Assembly (NCBI GenBank): GCA_022410635.1
Contig: JAJVDF010000163.1
Coordinates: 1,499,978-1,563,977, forward strand
Source of the DNA: Tretioscincus oriximinensis
Taxonomy: Eukaryota > Chordata > Lepidosauria > Squamata > Gymnophthalmidae
Direction: 5' to 3'
Length of the DNA stretch: 64,000 bases
Positions 1-52,548 of this stretch are shown here, one piece after another. The stretch's first letter is position 1. The number at the start of each line of letters is the position of its first letter. The notes under the pieces are model-generated. The model was not told where the DNA came from. It was given only the letters and a program-made list of their open reading frames with translations, and searched no databases. Both the position numbers and the translations under genes were made by a program.

Positions 1-214
1 TCTTGTTACGCTCTAAAGTGCCAGGAAACCTCCTGCTGGACAGTCGGTGGCTATGAGCACACGGCATGTGTCTACCTCAGTCGGAGCGAGACGGGGAAGG
101 CTCCAGCACACGGGTTAAGCGTTTTTCGGCAGTCGTCCCACAATAAACGCCGTTTTCCCTGGAATAAACTGTTGCTGGGATATTCAGGCATCATTCGGAG
201 AACCTCCGTCCCCC

Positions 215-490
215 GCGGCCAAACCCCGTCCTCCCCTCGCGCGTCCACGAGGGACCAGGTTCGAAGTGCTGAGTACGCCTTGGCGAGGGCACAATGCCCT
301 CCGCTGCCCTCAGCTCTAGCCAACCCAGCTATTTATAAGCAAGGAATTGCAATTAGATAAATGGGGACCATCACAGCGTGGTGGGGAAGACTGAATGTAA
401 GCCTTTGGGTGAAAATAAGCTTGTAAGCCACGTTGGGTGAGAAAAGCAGGGTATAAAAACCCGGTTCTTCTTCACTGTCGTCATCTTCGA
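215..490 (+). repeat. tRNA-derived SINE, family A
   Basis: A B-box-like GGTTCGAAGTGC near 248 is followed by the body CAACCCAGCTATTTATAAGC and the tail GGTATAAAAACC plus TTCTTC. The tail defines this family throughout the window. Confidence 0.7.
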
Positions 491-1319
491 TTATCCAATT
501 TCCAATCTCCTAGGATTTACGCTCTGCCATGAAGTCAAGTGGGACTTCTGGTATAACTGTCCATGTTGTGACTTATGGGAAGTCGGTGGGACGCACACAA
601 GTACAAACCCACTTGCAGACGTTGAAAGGCAAATGGAGCNCAAAACATTATTTGGTGCAAAGAGAGATCATGACAAGCAACAATCCATTCTGAATTTCAG
701 ACTGGGGCAGTGTAATTACTACTAATACGAAGCTATTATTTGATTGCTGTCCTACTAAAAGAATCACGTAGGAAACTGTTTTGAGAAGATGCTAGGGATT
801 TATTTATTTTTTAACCTTTTTTTTCCCTCCCCGACAGCTGGTCTTCTGAAACTAACTGTTCCATTTCCCTATCAACCCTCTCTCTGTATTTTTAGCAAAA
901 TTATCATATTGTTGTTTTGCATTTCCAAACATTCTCCGTTTTTAAAAATATATTCCATCTTATTTTGCTTTCTGCGGCTCACCACCCCTCCACCTTTCAA
1001 ATCTGAAAGGTTGTCAGGTTTTATTCAGATGGAAGCGATGTCTGAACATCAGAACAATCCTGGAGAGGTAGATATGAACATCAGATGTCCAAAATTTGAG
1101 ACCTATGAGTGAGTGCCTTGATGTCTATACACTCACCTGCCTTTTGATCAGTTAAGAAAATAGGGTTCCAACTTACCTAATTCTATGCCTTAACCTCTTG
1201 AGGGCTTCCCAGACTACTTTTCTCTCTAATTTTTTGCATCTATTTTGCAAAACACTTTGTTTACTTTCCACTTCCTTTCCCCAGAAAGCTTAGCATCCCA
1301 GGTTATGGCCGGTGTCCCC

Positions 1320-1415
1320 TAGCATCCAAAGAAGTACATTTGTCTATGAAAGCTCACACTGCCTACCTTTTCCTTGTTGGTCTCTAAGGTGCTACGAGAC
1401 CCCCTTGCCGGATTT
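1320..1415 (+). repeat. Penelope-like 3' terminal fragment
   Basis: AAAGAAGTACATTTGTCTATGAAAGCTC and GTTGGTCTCTAAGGTGCTAC match the ends of the Penelope-like copies further right. Decayed. Confidence 0.55.
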
Positions 1416-1416
1416 T

Positions 1417-1580
1417 CAAGGCTGAAGAGGCCTAGATGTTGCAGCCTGATTTTGTAAGGGATTTTGTTCCAGCCTCATGATCATCCTTGTTTCCCCTTTC
1501 TACACGTCCACAATACGCTTTCTAAGGTGTGGTGATCCACGTTTTTTGGGTAGAAAGAGCATCCAAGGTGGACGTAGGGA
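1417..1580 (-). repeat. CR1 LINE fragment
   Basis: CAAGGCTGAAGAGGCC and TTGCAGCCTGATTTTGTAAG match the reverse strand of the CR1 reverse-transcriptase 3' part. Confidence 0.65.
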
Positions 1581-2149
1581 TGTGGCTAAAGGCAGTGGCC
1601 TCTTTCTGGATTCCTTCTGGCTGACCTGAAAAGTCTTCTGGAAACAAACTGACCAATAAAGCCGACCATTGTGTAGAGATCAAGTTCTGGAAAGCCTGTT
1701 TTTGTTTTGCCCTACCCTGATCTTAATCATTCTAAATAGAGCAACTATTCACATAGGAAGAGTGATATTAGTAGATCAGAGCCCCGTTCCAAAGCTGTGT
1801 TGGCCTCTCAGAGTGTCACACTGTCCTGGGCAACCGTGAAAAATGTCTCAGGCCGGGACCCAGAGTGACGGAGATCATTTTGGGGGGCTGCAGAAGAGCA
1901 AAAGAGGCCAGTTAATCTGACACCAGTAGCACAGCCACACCATGAGGAGATGAGCTATTGGGGTATTAATTCCCAGGTCCCATGGATACAATCAGGCCTG
2001 CAATTTTCCGTATTTTGAAGGGCTTTTTCTTAGAATAATGGGAGCTCTATGGAAACGGGGCCGCTCCGCGTCATGTTTTCCTTGGCGTTCTTTCAAGCTG
2101 AGCGTTTTTTCCACCCTTAATACTTCTCTGCGGGAAGTTTTCAAAGTGG

Positions 2150-2560
2150 AAACTTATTTATTGTTTGCATTTCCATACTGTCCTATACCCAAAGATCTCA
2201 GGGTGGTTAACAATTTTTTAAAAAATAAATTAACATATTAAAAAAAAACGAAAGTAGAGAAGGCAGTTTTTTCAGCCAAAGGCTAAGTTGAAGAGATGAG
2301 TCTTCAAGCGTTTCTGAATGCATACAGAGATAGGGACTGGGGCGCCTCCAGGAGGAGACTGTTCCATGGTCTAGGGGCTGCCACTAAGAAGGCCTGTCCC
2401 AGATTCACATCTCCTTTGGTGACTGAAAGCGGTGACACAATCACGAGGGCCTCCTTTGCAGATCTTAAGGCACGGGAAGATTGATACGGAAGAAGGCATT
2501 CCTTTGGATATTTGGGGTGTTAAACGTGTCCTTCAAGTGAGTTTGGTAGCAAATTGGAAG
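2150..2560 (-). repeat. L2-like LINE 3' end
   Basis: Begins with the shared tail CTATACCCAAAGATCTCAGG, then AAGAGATGAGTCTTCAAGCG and GCAGATCTTAAGGCACGG. Same family at 37470, 43120, 52585 and 55038. Confidence 0.55.
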
Positions 2561-2617
2561 AACAGGAGCCTGCCATAGCCTACATTGACATGTGGATGGC
2601 CAAGATATAACTCAGAA

Positions 2618-3185
2618 GAAGAAGAAGAAGAAGAATAACTGGGTTCTTAGACCCTGTTTTTCTCACCTTTCAAAAAGGGACTCAAAGCGGCTTACAAGGC
2701 TTTTTGGACGAAGGCTGACATTCTGTCTTTCCCACCAGGCTGTGGTGGCTCCCATGTATCTACCAGATTGGTGTAGTGGTTGAGTGTTGGACTCGTACCT
2801 GGTAGTCTCCCGGTTCGATTCCCCCCTCCTCCACGAAAGCCAGCTGGGTGACCTTGGGCCAGTCACAGTTCTTTGAATTCTCTCATCCCCACCTACTCCA
2901 CAGGGTGTCTGCTGTGGAGAAAGCAACAAAAGCTACGTGCGCAGCCCTATGGTTGGCCACCCTGAGACCTCTGGGTATAGGGCGGGATACAAGTACAAAT
3001 AAATAAATAAAATACTTGCAGTCNGTTGCAATTTCTTGCAATTCTTGCTTTAAAATAGCTGGGTTGGCTAGAGCTACAGGCTAGGAGAAAGTGCTCAGCC
3101 CTCCCCACGTCCCACACAGGGCTTAAAACCCATCTCCCAGGTGAGGGACGGACTCCTTAGCAACTGAGCCATTTGTGCCTGGCTC
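2618..3185 (-). repeat. SINE family A interrupted by another SINE
   Basis: Minus-strand SINE A: tail near 2618, head near 3185. It is split at about 2762 by a plus-strand SINE (2763-3012). The uninterrupted copy at 36758-37068 shows where the break is. Confidence 0.75.
2763..3012 (+). repeat. tRNA-derived SINE, family B, inserted in SINE A
   Basis: A box TGGTGTAGTGGTT, B box GGTTCGATTCC, then GTGACCTTGGGCCAGTCACA, and a tail GGTATAGGGCGGGATACAAG with AAATAAATAAATAAA. The tail is shared with the L2-like LINE. Confidence 0.8.
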
Positions 3186-3730
3186 AGGAGGGACAAGACA
3201 TTTGTGTGTTTTCTTGCTATTTTTTTNAAAAAACTGTCATCCTTCCTACATAAGTTTTTTGCTAGCAATATGGGTTTCATTAAAAATAAAAGCAATTCAA
3301 TGCAAGGAAAGCTCCACTGTAGGTCTTTCCAGCCTCGCGCCAGATTGCTGGACGCTTTCCAAGGTACCAGATGGAACACACAACGTNGCCAGCAGCCCCT
3401 ACAAGGAGGAAAAGGCCCCCTTTGCGATCCTTACAAAACGCTGCCATTTCGACTGGGCAAGGTGTGGGAGGTGCCGTGCTGCTTGGCTCTCGGTCGCACA
3501 TCAATTTTGCTTTAAAAGTGGCTGAGCAGCGTGTAGAAGGGCAGCCAAGACGACTCATTTTTACGTGGAAAGACATGCCGGCAACCCAAAGCGGAGCTAG
3601 CAGAGAAGGGAGCAAACNGGAGAGGTTGGGTGTTGTGCTTTTGTAACTGGGAATTCTTGGGCTCGCTGCAAAGATGTCCAACATGTTTGAGTACAATCTT
3701 TTGAGACTGAAGAGATCTAGACATTGAAGG

Positions 3731-4025
3731 AGGAGGAGGAGAAGAGAAGAAGAATGACTGGATTTTTATACCCTGCTTTTCTCACCGGAAGGGACTCCAA
3801 AGTAGCTGAGAAGCTTTATTTTCCACCTGAAGGCTTACGTTCTATCTTCCCGGCCATGTTGTGATGCTCCCCGTTTATCTAATCACAATTTCTTGCTTTC
3901 AAATAGCTGGGTCGGCTAGAGCAGAGGCCATTAGAGGGTGCTCAACCCTCCTCCACAGCTGACACAGAGTGTTGAACTCGGCATCTCTGCTGTAACACCA
4001 GGGCTCTTAACCGTTGTCACACTGC
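3731..4025 (-). repeat. SINE family A
   Basis: Minus-strand copy from the GAAGAAGAATGACTGG end to the tRNA-like head near 4022. Confidence 0.65.
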
Positions 4026-4039
4026 GTTTCTGTACGGTG

Positions 4040-4320
4040 AAGCCTGATTTCATAAGGGATTTTGTTCCAGCCTCTTGATCGTTCTTCTTGTGCCTTTTTG
4101 CACTTTCTCCAGTTCCACACGATCTTTTCTAAGGCGTCGTGATCAAAACTGTGCACAGAATTGAGTCCAAATGTGGCCTCCCTGAGAAAGAGCCAAAGCG
4201 ACTCCTGCTGACGTTTTCAGTTCCCTAATACTGACGTTTTTATTGCTGCTGCTGCACATGGCTTAACACCTCCGTTGAGCTGCCCACCAGCACCCCAAGA
4301 CCCCTTTCCTGGGAGGGAAA
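4040..4320 (-). repeat. CR1 LINE fragment
   Basis: Diverged reverse-strand CR1 RT 3' region, with CACTTTCTCCAGTTCCACAC and CAGCACCCCAAGACCC. Confidence 0.6.
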
Positions 4321-4529
4321 GGACTGTTTGCGTTGCTCATCTCTGCCACAGCCCAGCGTTCCGAGGTTTGCCACTGGTCTGCATGGGCCAATGACGGAGC
4401 TTAGCAGACCTCGGAATTTTGGGCGCCCCCATGTGCATCCGTGTCACCTCATAGGCTGCCCAGCCATTCACGCCACGTAGTGTTAGTAGTAGTAGAATCA
4501 GCAGCAGCAGCATAATCTGGGTTTGATAC

Positions 4530-4730
4530 ACCTGAAGCGATTCAGTTTTTCATCCGAAGCCTTCGATCCAGTCTACCTTCCCCACCCATTAAACTATTTG
4601 CTTTCAAACAGCTGGGTTGGCTGAAGCTGGGGCCAGAAGAAGGTGCTCGCCTCTCTCCACAGCTGATACATGGGCCTCAAACTCGATATCCCTGTTGAAA
4701 CCCTGAGCTCTTAACCTCTAGCACCACCGT
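4530..4730 (-). repeat. SINE family A fragment
   Basis: CAAACAGCTGGGTTGGCTGA and GAGCTCTTAACCTCTAGCAC match the body and head of SINE A. Confidence 0.6.
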
Positions 4731-4939
4731 CATTAATAAGAGGCCACATTAGAACAGAGGAGGGANATGGAGGTCCGAAGGATGGAGCTGGCCTGGAGTC
4801 ACCTTCCCTCTCCAGCCANAGCTGCTCCAGCAGGGAGGGAGCAGGCAAAGCCCAGGCCTCAATCTCCCACCACTGACCCTCCCAGGTCCCTTAGCCCGAT
4901 TTTGCAGGCTTGGTTCTCACTAGAATGCCGTAGGGANAT

Positions 4940-46003
<41,064 letters not shown>

Positions 46004-46480
46004 AATACCGAACCGTTGCTCTTTGCCTGCATGTCCCCCCCACCCTACGTGCCAATACCAGAAGGTTGCATGTCCCACGTGGCTTCTAAGAATGTGTACT
46101 TTTTATTTAAATTGTGCAAAAGCAGCAACAGGAGCAAACCCCAACTACCCACAAAGTGCAGCTTGCAACATAAAAGCACCCAGGCCTGAGCTTGAAGATT
46201 CCTGGTTTACGGGACTGGGGCACGTTTCTCCTTCTCAGCCCCAAGAATTGACTTCCAAGTATCCAAACATATTTTGTGTGATTTCTGTGGAACAACAGGA
46301 GATTTTTATCACCAGAATTTTTCAAAGTTGCACCGTTCTAATGCTGTTTGTTCCTCAAAGACATGTGGGTGGTCCAAAGGATGTGTTTGTATTTGTACTT
46401 CTTAAACCTTCTGTTCATTTTTATACTGTGTACATGTGATATTTGTTACACTCAGGTTAATAAACAAACATGGACTCTTT
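46004..46480 (+). other. CPNE2: CPNE2 3' UTR
   Basis: From the TAA to a probable cleavage site just after AATAAA at 46459-46464. No recognised repeat lies inside. The exact end is inferred. Confidence 0.75.
46459..46464 (+). promoter_or_regulatory. CPNE2 polyadenylation signal AATAAA
   Basis: Canonical AATAAA about 455 nt after the stop codon, followed within 30 nt by a T-rich stretch. It is the first good signal after the stop. Confidence 0.75.
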
Positions 46481-46868
46481 GCAGATTTATGGATATCATC
46501 GTCTTTTGGCCAGAACTTTGATAGTCTTTACTGAGCACATGAACAAGATTGGACAGTATTTAAGGTCTCCACACTACTTAAACCTGTCCTTCTAATGAAC
46601 GTTATCATTTTCTTTCTCAAGTTTTCTGACTTTAATTGTCCAGTTAGGAAAAAGACCCTGAACTACAACTCCCATCATACCATGCTAGTTTACATCAGAG
46701 AGCATGGCGATTGTATTTCAAGAATAGCTGGAGAACTTTACTCTAGTAGCCCTAAAATAATGTAAAGGTTTTATTGGGGTGGGTGGGGGGATGGAGAGAT
46801 TGTAATTCAGGAGCAATTCTTATCTATGGACATAAGGTAGTGCTTTTTTGCACACCTACCACTTGATC

Positions 46869-47012
46869 GGAGATGTCACACTGGTGGCCCTTCAATGTTC
46901 CTGAACCACAATTCTCAACATTCCATTCTGCTCCCTGCACTGTACCCACTTTACTTAACCAAATGGAGTTGCGGTTCAGGAACATCTGGAGGGCCACACG
47001 TTTGACGTCTCT
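46869..47012. mobile_element. Short MITE with about 45-bp inverted ends
   Basis: GTGGCCCTTCAATGTTCCTG near the left faces the reverse complement of CAGGAACATCTGGAGGGCCA on the right. Resembles the common lizard repeat with TGGCCCTCCAGATGTT ends; superfamily not assigned. Confidence 0.6.
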
Positions 47013-47144
47013 GCTCCAGTGTTAGTGTAGGTGTTAATTGGAAAATTCAATCACTTTGTGTTTATTTGCTTCAAACTAAACACATGATTTTTCAAAGATA
47101 TAGCCGTGCTAGTCTGGATTGTCTAGCAAGGAGGTCTTGTTGCA

Positions 47145-47225
47145 AGGAAAAGGGCCTGCCATAGTCTACACTAGCATGTGAACCTCAGACTTCCATTCCG
47201 AGATACAGCCCGAAATGAGACTTAC
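47145..47225. repeat. Unclassified repeat X
   Basis: GCCTGCCATAGTCTACACTA and GAGATACAGCCCGAAATGAG. Confidence 0.45.
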
Positions 47226-47229
47226 TAGG

Positions 47230-48625
47230 GACAATCTCGATTCTTTCAGTCTGTGCATCTAAATGTCAAAAATGACTTGCTGCCTTTTCTTGCAAACTTT
47301 TTGTCTTGCCAGGATAAATGTATTTACTTTTATATAGGATCCAATCATCCATTGGATTCTGAGGATTTAATCCTGCCATACATTGGTGTTTTGAAAATCT
47401 TTGTTGTCACTTTAAAATGCCCTCCCTCTCTTCCACTTGCAGAATAGGCAGGCACAGAAATCAGTTTGTGAACAACTGAACGGTAGGGGCATTTTCATAT
47501 TGTTCTCAATGGAGTTCTGCCAGGACTTTCTAATTCGTTTGTTACATTGAGAATTTCGTTATAAAGAGGTTCGTTATAACAAGGTTTCATCTGTATTATT
47601 ATTAGTATTATTGAGATATAAATCAATGCCTATCTGGTAAGGGAATCTCATCAAATTGAACAGTTTTAGGTAAAATTGTATTTTTTGTTGAGAACAAATC
47701 TGGAATTGAATATAACACCGTTTGATTAATAGTTCAGCACCAAACCAAAAACATTTGTTTGGTTTAATGGTGAACCAAATTTGCAATTTTCTGAACTTAA
47801 AACAAACTCTTTTCTTTGTCGTTTCAAACCCATGTAAGCATTCTGCACCCCCTTCTCTGCCTATTTGAAAAGGGCTCCCAATGGTCTGAATCTAGCTTAT
47901 TATCTTTGGCATTACTAACACTTACTCTACCAGGTTTTAATAAGCAGCTCTTCCCATTTTATAAGAAGCTGGGAGAAGCCAATGTCTGAATAATTGATCG
48001 CAATTCCTATTGCCTACAGTAGACTTGATTGCTACACCTTCCACTACAGGCTGCAAAATAATATCTGTGATGAGCAGAATGCTGATTTAGTACACTGTAA
48101 TACAATTCATAGGGTGCCTTTAAGGTTATAAGGCACCTAAAGTGCTCCAAATAAATGCCCTAGAAAGTGTAAACTTACTGGAGTGTTAACATATTCAATC
48201 ATTTGCTTTTCCCTCAACTTTCCTTTCTCGTTCCCAACCAGCACCACTTTACATTGCAACACTCTGACAAGTTTACACTTCTCATCGTACATAAAGTCTT
48301 AACTACCACCATACACGGAATTTTACACTTGATATTCACGCGCTGGAATAAGGGTGTATTTTACCCACCTGCTGTAATTTACTTATTTACCTACTTGCTA
48401 ATTATTTTACTCCCCCTTTTCCCTCAGCTATTTTGGGTTTTATAATAAAAGCAATAAAAATATTAATATCTTCTTAGTACTACCAGTATCTATATTTTGC
48501 CTAAATACAGTCTTGTTCATATGATATGCCACTGGCAGAGGGCTGTTTCTTGGCCTGAAGAATGCATCCTGGACCTTCCCCAGGTTGAGTCCAAATGATA
48601 GCATCCATGTTTGCCTGTGACTGTG
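47230..48625. other. AT-rich intergenic DNA, nothing recognised
   Basis: Between CPNE2 and the Penelope-like element. No ORF above about 80 codons and no repeat I can name. Confidence 0.55.
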
Positions 48626-48629
48626 CATC

Positions 48630-50160
48630 AGAAAGTCCAGCAAAGGAGCTAGCAGCACTTTGAGACTAACTTGAGAAAAGTGNNTGGCNTAAGCTTTCGT
48701 AGACAGGTCTTCTTCTTCTTCAGATGCTGAGGGACTAATGTCAGGGTCAGGTATTTATAGGGAAATGTGTATGGGAGAAGACAAAGCATATGCAACTGTA
48801 GGGAGGTGTTGAATTGCAGGTAAATAGCAGGAACTAATCTCCTTAAAAAACAGGTAAATAGCAGGAACTAATCCTCTTATGTGAAAAAGTGCCTGGGGCA
48901 ACAAGGTGCAATGTCTGGTAGAGAATCAATCAAATACTTAACAGGTGTCATAAAAATGTATAATGGGCCAGGAAACCATTGTCTCTGTTAAGTCCTTTGC
49001 TGATGGCCTGGAACTTGTGAATGGATTCAAGTTCTGCTGCTTCTCTTTCAAACCTTCCTTTGTAGTTTCTTTGTTCAAGAACTGCAGTTCTGAGGTTTGA
49101 GAGAGAAGGTCCTGAAAGGTTAAAATGTTCAGCAACTGGTTTCTGTGTGTTTCCATTTCGAATATCNGATTTGTGTCCATTTATTCTCTGGCGAAGGGAT
49201 TGTCCTGTTTGCCCAATGGAGAGTGTCGAGGGGCCTTGTTGGCAGAAGATGGAATACACCACATTAGAAGATGAGCATGTAAAAGTCCCTCTAATGTTGT
49301 GGGTGGTGTNATCAGGTCCCGTGATGACATTGCCAGGGTGGATGTGTGCACAGAGTTGACANCTGGGTTTGTGGCAGGGTCTAGTTCCCATTTCTCCCTC
49401 TGTGTCCTGTGTTCTTTGTGTGAGGAGTTGTTTGAGGTTGGGGGGTTGTTTGTAAGCCAGCAAAGGTTTGCCACCAAGTGCTCTTGAGAGAGCTGCGTTT
49501 TTATCCGAAATAGGTTGAAGTTCATTTATTATGTGTTTGAGGGGCCTCAATTGTGGGCTGTATGTGACCACTAATGGGGTTCTGTTGTTTTCTGTCCTCA
49601 ATCTGTCCTGTAATAGGTTGATTCTGGGTACCATTCTGGCTCTGTTGATTTGTTTTTTTACTTCATGTGGTGGGTNCTGTAACCTGAGGAATGCTTGCTG
49701 TAGTTCCAGGAGTTTGGTGTCTCTGTCTTCTGGATCCGAGCAGATGCGATTATATCTGAGAGCTTGGCTGTAGACAATAGATTTGGTTGTGTGTTCAGGG
49801 TGGAAACTAGAGGCATGTAAATAGGTGTATCGATCAGTGGGTTTGCGATACAGGGTCGTGCTCAGATGTCCGTTGTGCAATTTTATGGTGGTGTCTAGAA
49901 AGTGGACTTGCTCCCTAGATTGTTCCAAACTGAGGTTAATAGTAGGGTGGAAGCTACTGAAATTTTGGTGGAATGTTCTTAGTGATTCCTCCCCGTGAGT
50001 CCAGATTCTAAAGATGTCATCGATGAATCTTAAGTACAGTAGAGGTTTCTGAGTGCAGGAGTTGAGGAAGCCTTGTTCTAGGTCAGCCATAAAGATGTTG
50101 GCGTATTGGGGTGCCATATGTGTACCCGTGGCAGTACCATTAGTTTGGAGAAAGTAGGCT
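48630..50160 (-). mobile_element. Penelope-like retroelement, 5'-truncated, with RT and GIY-YIG domains
   Basis: The minus-strand frame 50117-48948 (389 codons, three N-containing codons) has RT motifs MAPQYANIFMADLE and the catalytic YLRFIDDIFRIW. A linker follows, then a C-terminal endonuclease of GIY-YIG type: CQLCAHIH, VVYSIFCQQ and LSIGQTGQSLRQRINGHK. That order defines Penelope-like elements. The GIY-YIG motif is degenerate (YSI...SIG). The 3' UTR runs to about 48630 with the terminal text CTACGAAAGC. The RT N-terminus is missing. Long open frame and few changes suggest a fairly young copy. Confidence 0.85.
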
Positions 50161-50362
50161 GACCAAGATGGTTAATAAGAGAGGGAGTATAGTGACGCAT
50201 ACGACAGCCCAGTACTGGGAAAGCCAAGCACCCCCCCTTAATGGACCCCATTTACGCCAGGCATCGATGGGAAAAATACAAAGGATCTACTCCAGGTGTT
50301 GCTTGTTTTATATTGGTGCTATTGTGCCCCCTACTGACTGTTGTAAGGAATGGACAGAATAG

Positions 50363-50655
50363 ATTAGATTAAGAACTGGGTTTTTATACCCAGCTTTTCT
50401 CACCTGAAGGGACTCAAAATGGCTTATTTTTTTGCCCGGAGGCTCACATTCTATCTTCACCACCATGCTGTGATGGTACCCATTTATTTAGTAGCAGTCT
50501 GTCGCAATTTCTTGCAACTCTTGCTTTCAAATAGTTGGGTTGACTAGAGCTGCAGAAGAGAAGGCTCCTCTCCACATCTGACACGGGGCCTTAAAACCTG
50601 ATCTCTCAGATGAAAGACCGGCACTTAGCCCATTGAGCCATTAGTGCCCAAGGTA
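50363..50655 (-). repeat. SINE family A
   Basis: AAGAACTGGGTTTTTATACC tail to the head CCATTGAGCCATTAGTGCCC; complete. Confidence 0.8.
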
Positions 50656-50689
50656 CATTGCTTGTAAGTGATCTCAGAGAGTCTGTCCC

Positions 50690-50870
50690 TAGACACGGCA
50701 TCTGAAGAAGCAGACTTGAGCTCTTTCCACAGTAGTCTTTATTTTGGAACAGGGCCTGCCACCCACATACTAGCATAGGCTGTGGCAGACCTCAGTGCAA
50801 AAAGGACGTTGGTCTACAAAAGCTCATGCTAGCAACTTTTTCTTCTTAGCCTTGGAAGTGCTACGAGGAA
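50690..50870 (+). repeat. Penelope-like terminal fragment interrupted by repeat X
   Basis: GCATCTGAAGAAGCAGACTT, then repeat X (GCCTGCCACCCACATACTAG), then CTACAAAAGCTCATGCTAGC and TTGGAAGTGCTACGAGG. Confidence 0.5.
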
Positions 50871-51289
50871 TAGGCTGCTATGCCTATTATATCAACAGTG
50901 GTATTTACAGCAGGGGTGGGAAACCTAAGGCCTGGGACTCGGATCAGGCCTGCAGAATCATTTGGCCTGCTCCCAAGTACCCCGTAGGCTTCCCTGGCTA
51001 AAAAAAGGATCCTTGCTTTGTTAAGACGTGAACAGAAATACAGAAACACGAGAGGGAGAGAGGCGGGTAAGGGGACAGGGAACACTGAAGACGACGTATT
51101 GTGGGCGAGGGAGGTGGCACAGGCACAGGGAAGGTGTGTGGTCTAGACAAATAGGAGCAGGGGGTAAGGAGCGGGGCCTTCCATATGGCCTTCGAGGGAT
51201 ATTACAAATACCCAAATGGCCTGACAGAAAAGGCGTTCCCCACCCGATTTATCAGTGCCACTGATTCATCAGAAATAAACTTTCTGACA

Positions 51290-51510
51290 GTAGTAGTATT
51301 GGATTTTTATACCCTGTCCTTCTCACCAGAGCAGCTTACAAGCTATTTTTCGTCCCTATTAATCTAGTTGCTATTTCGTGCTTTCATACAACTAAACTGG
51401 CTGAAGCTAGTAGAGGGAGCTCATTCCATGATAGACACATGAGGCCTCATACACTGATCTCTCTGTTGAAAGACCGTTGCTCTTAGTCACTGCACCACTG
51501 TGCAGGGCGA
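51290..51510 (-). repeat. SINE family A
   Basis: GGATTTTTATACCCTGTCCT tail, ACAACTAAACTGGCTGAAGC, head AGTCACTGCACCACTGTGC. Confidence 0.65.
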
Positions 51511-51670
51511 TAAACCAGGGGAACAGGTTACCACAAGAGGTGGTGAGTTCACTGGACGCCTTCAAGCAGAGGCTGGACCTATCTAGAGTGATTTAGTGAA
51601 TCCTGCATTGAGCAGGAGGTTGGACCCCATGACCTTGGGGGCCCCTTCCAACTCTGTGACTCTATGCTTC
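51510..51670 (+). repeat. Older CR1 3' end
   Basis: GCGATAAACCAGGGGAACAG to CTTCCAACTCTGTGACTCTA; parallel to 26870-27080. Confidence 0.7.
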
Positions 51671-51784
51671 ACTTTCTTTAGCTTACCCATTAGAGACGGG
51701 CTAGATAGGTTTCTTCACAGGGCCTTAGCAGGAGTGCTTCCATAAAATGCAGCCACCACCACAGACATTCTGCACATACCTGAA

Positions 51785-52327
51785 TTTAATTAGCTTTATG
51801 CCACTGACAGTCATTTCCAAACACATCACAGTTGCTCGTCATGATCGATTCCGTTGTTAAAACTTTCAAAAGGTGCCCAAAGCTTTTCAGCGCACAGCTG
51901 ACAGCAGGTGCACCAAAACTTTGCTCCGTTACGCAATATATCAATGGCAGGGCGCATCCGTCAGAGACCGCCAACTAAAGCAAGATTACACTAAAGCAGG
52001 GTTCCATTAGCTAAAGAAATCTGTTTTGCTCCTTATCCTTCTCATTTATGCGATCAAGACAACGTTTTAAAAACTGCAACGTCTCACATGCTGGTAGCAC
52101 CTGAGCAGCGTCCATTCCCCCAGCACGGCTGCCAGTGTGTGTGCTTCAGCATCTCTTGTTGTGAAAGAGTGAAAGTTGCCCCAGTTATCCTGTCTGCCTC
52201 CTTGGACCACAAAGTCTCTTTCTCCAGCAGATCTCGTTCTGCAGGGTTTAAAGGGCAGCTTGAGTGGAAAGGGGGAGGGAAAATGAAGGAAAATGTACCC
52301 AAGGGTTTAAGGGGATGGAACGACTCC
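51785..52327 (-). other. PSME3IP1: Probable PSME3IP1 3' UTR
   Basis: Repeat-free sequence directly after the PSME3IP1 stop. ATTAAA (a common variant signal) lies at 51785-51790 on the minus strand; no AATAAA is seen nearer. The end point is a guess. Confidence 0.45.
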
Positions 52328-52548
52328 TTACAGAGAGGCATCAAAAAAATTGCTGCCTCGGAACACGGAGGAGACAATCTTGCCAGTAGAGTTGATGGTA
52401 CCTTCGCTGTCCGAGCTGGACTCGGAATCGCTGCTGCCAGAGTAGGCGCCAAGACCAGGCAGGATCCCAATGCACACCGCAGCAGAGGGGCAGTGGAGGG
52501 CACTGCCAGGCATGGAGCTGGTGCCCAGAGGTACACAGGAGGGCGTTT
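52328..52548 (-). CDS. PSME3IP1: PSME3IP1 last coding exon
   Basis: 221 nt: two bases completing a Glu codon, then [14 protein letters not shown] to FFDASL and TAA (52330-52328). Contains [19 protein letters not shown] and the Ser/Asp/Glu run. Acceptor read on the minus strand is CCCATCTTCTAG. The terminal residues differ from the recalled human tail. Confidence 0.94.

Noticed and set aside
51..70. ATGAGCACACGGCATGTGT resembles the start of the gypsy LTR at 16521
   Set aside because: Similarity is only about 20 nt and the following sequence does not match; chance or a tiny relic cannot be told apart.
52084..52536. 150-codon ORFs on both strands
   Set aside because: Shadow frames of the PSME3IP1 last exon and its UTR; the correct frame is 52328-52548 on the minus strand.
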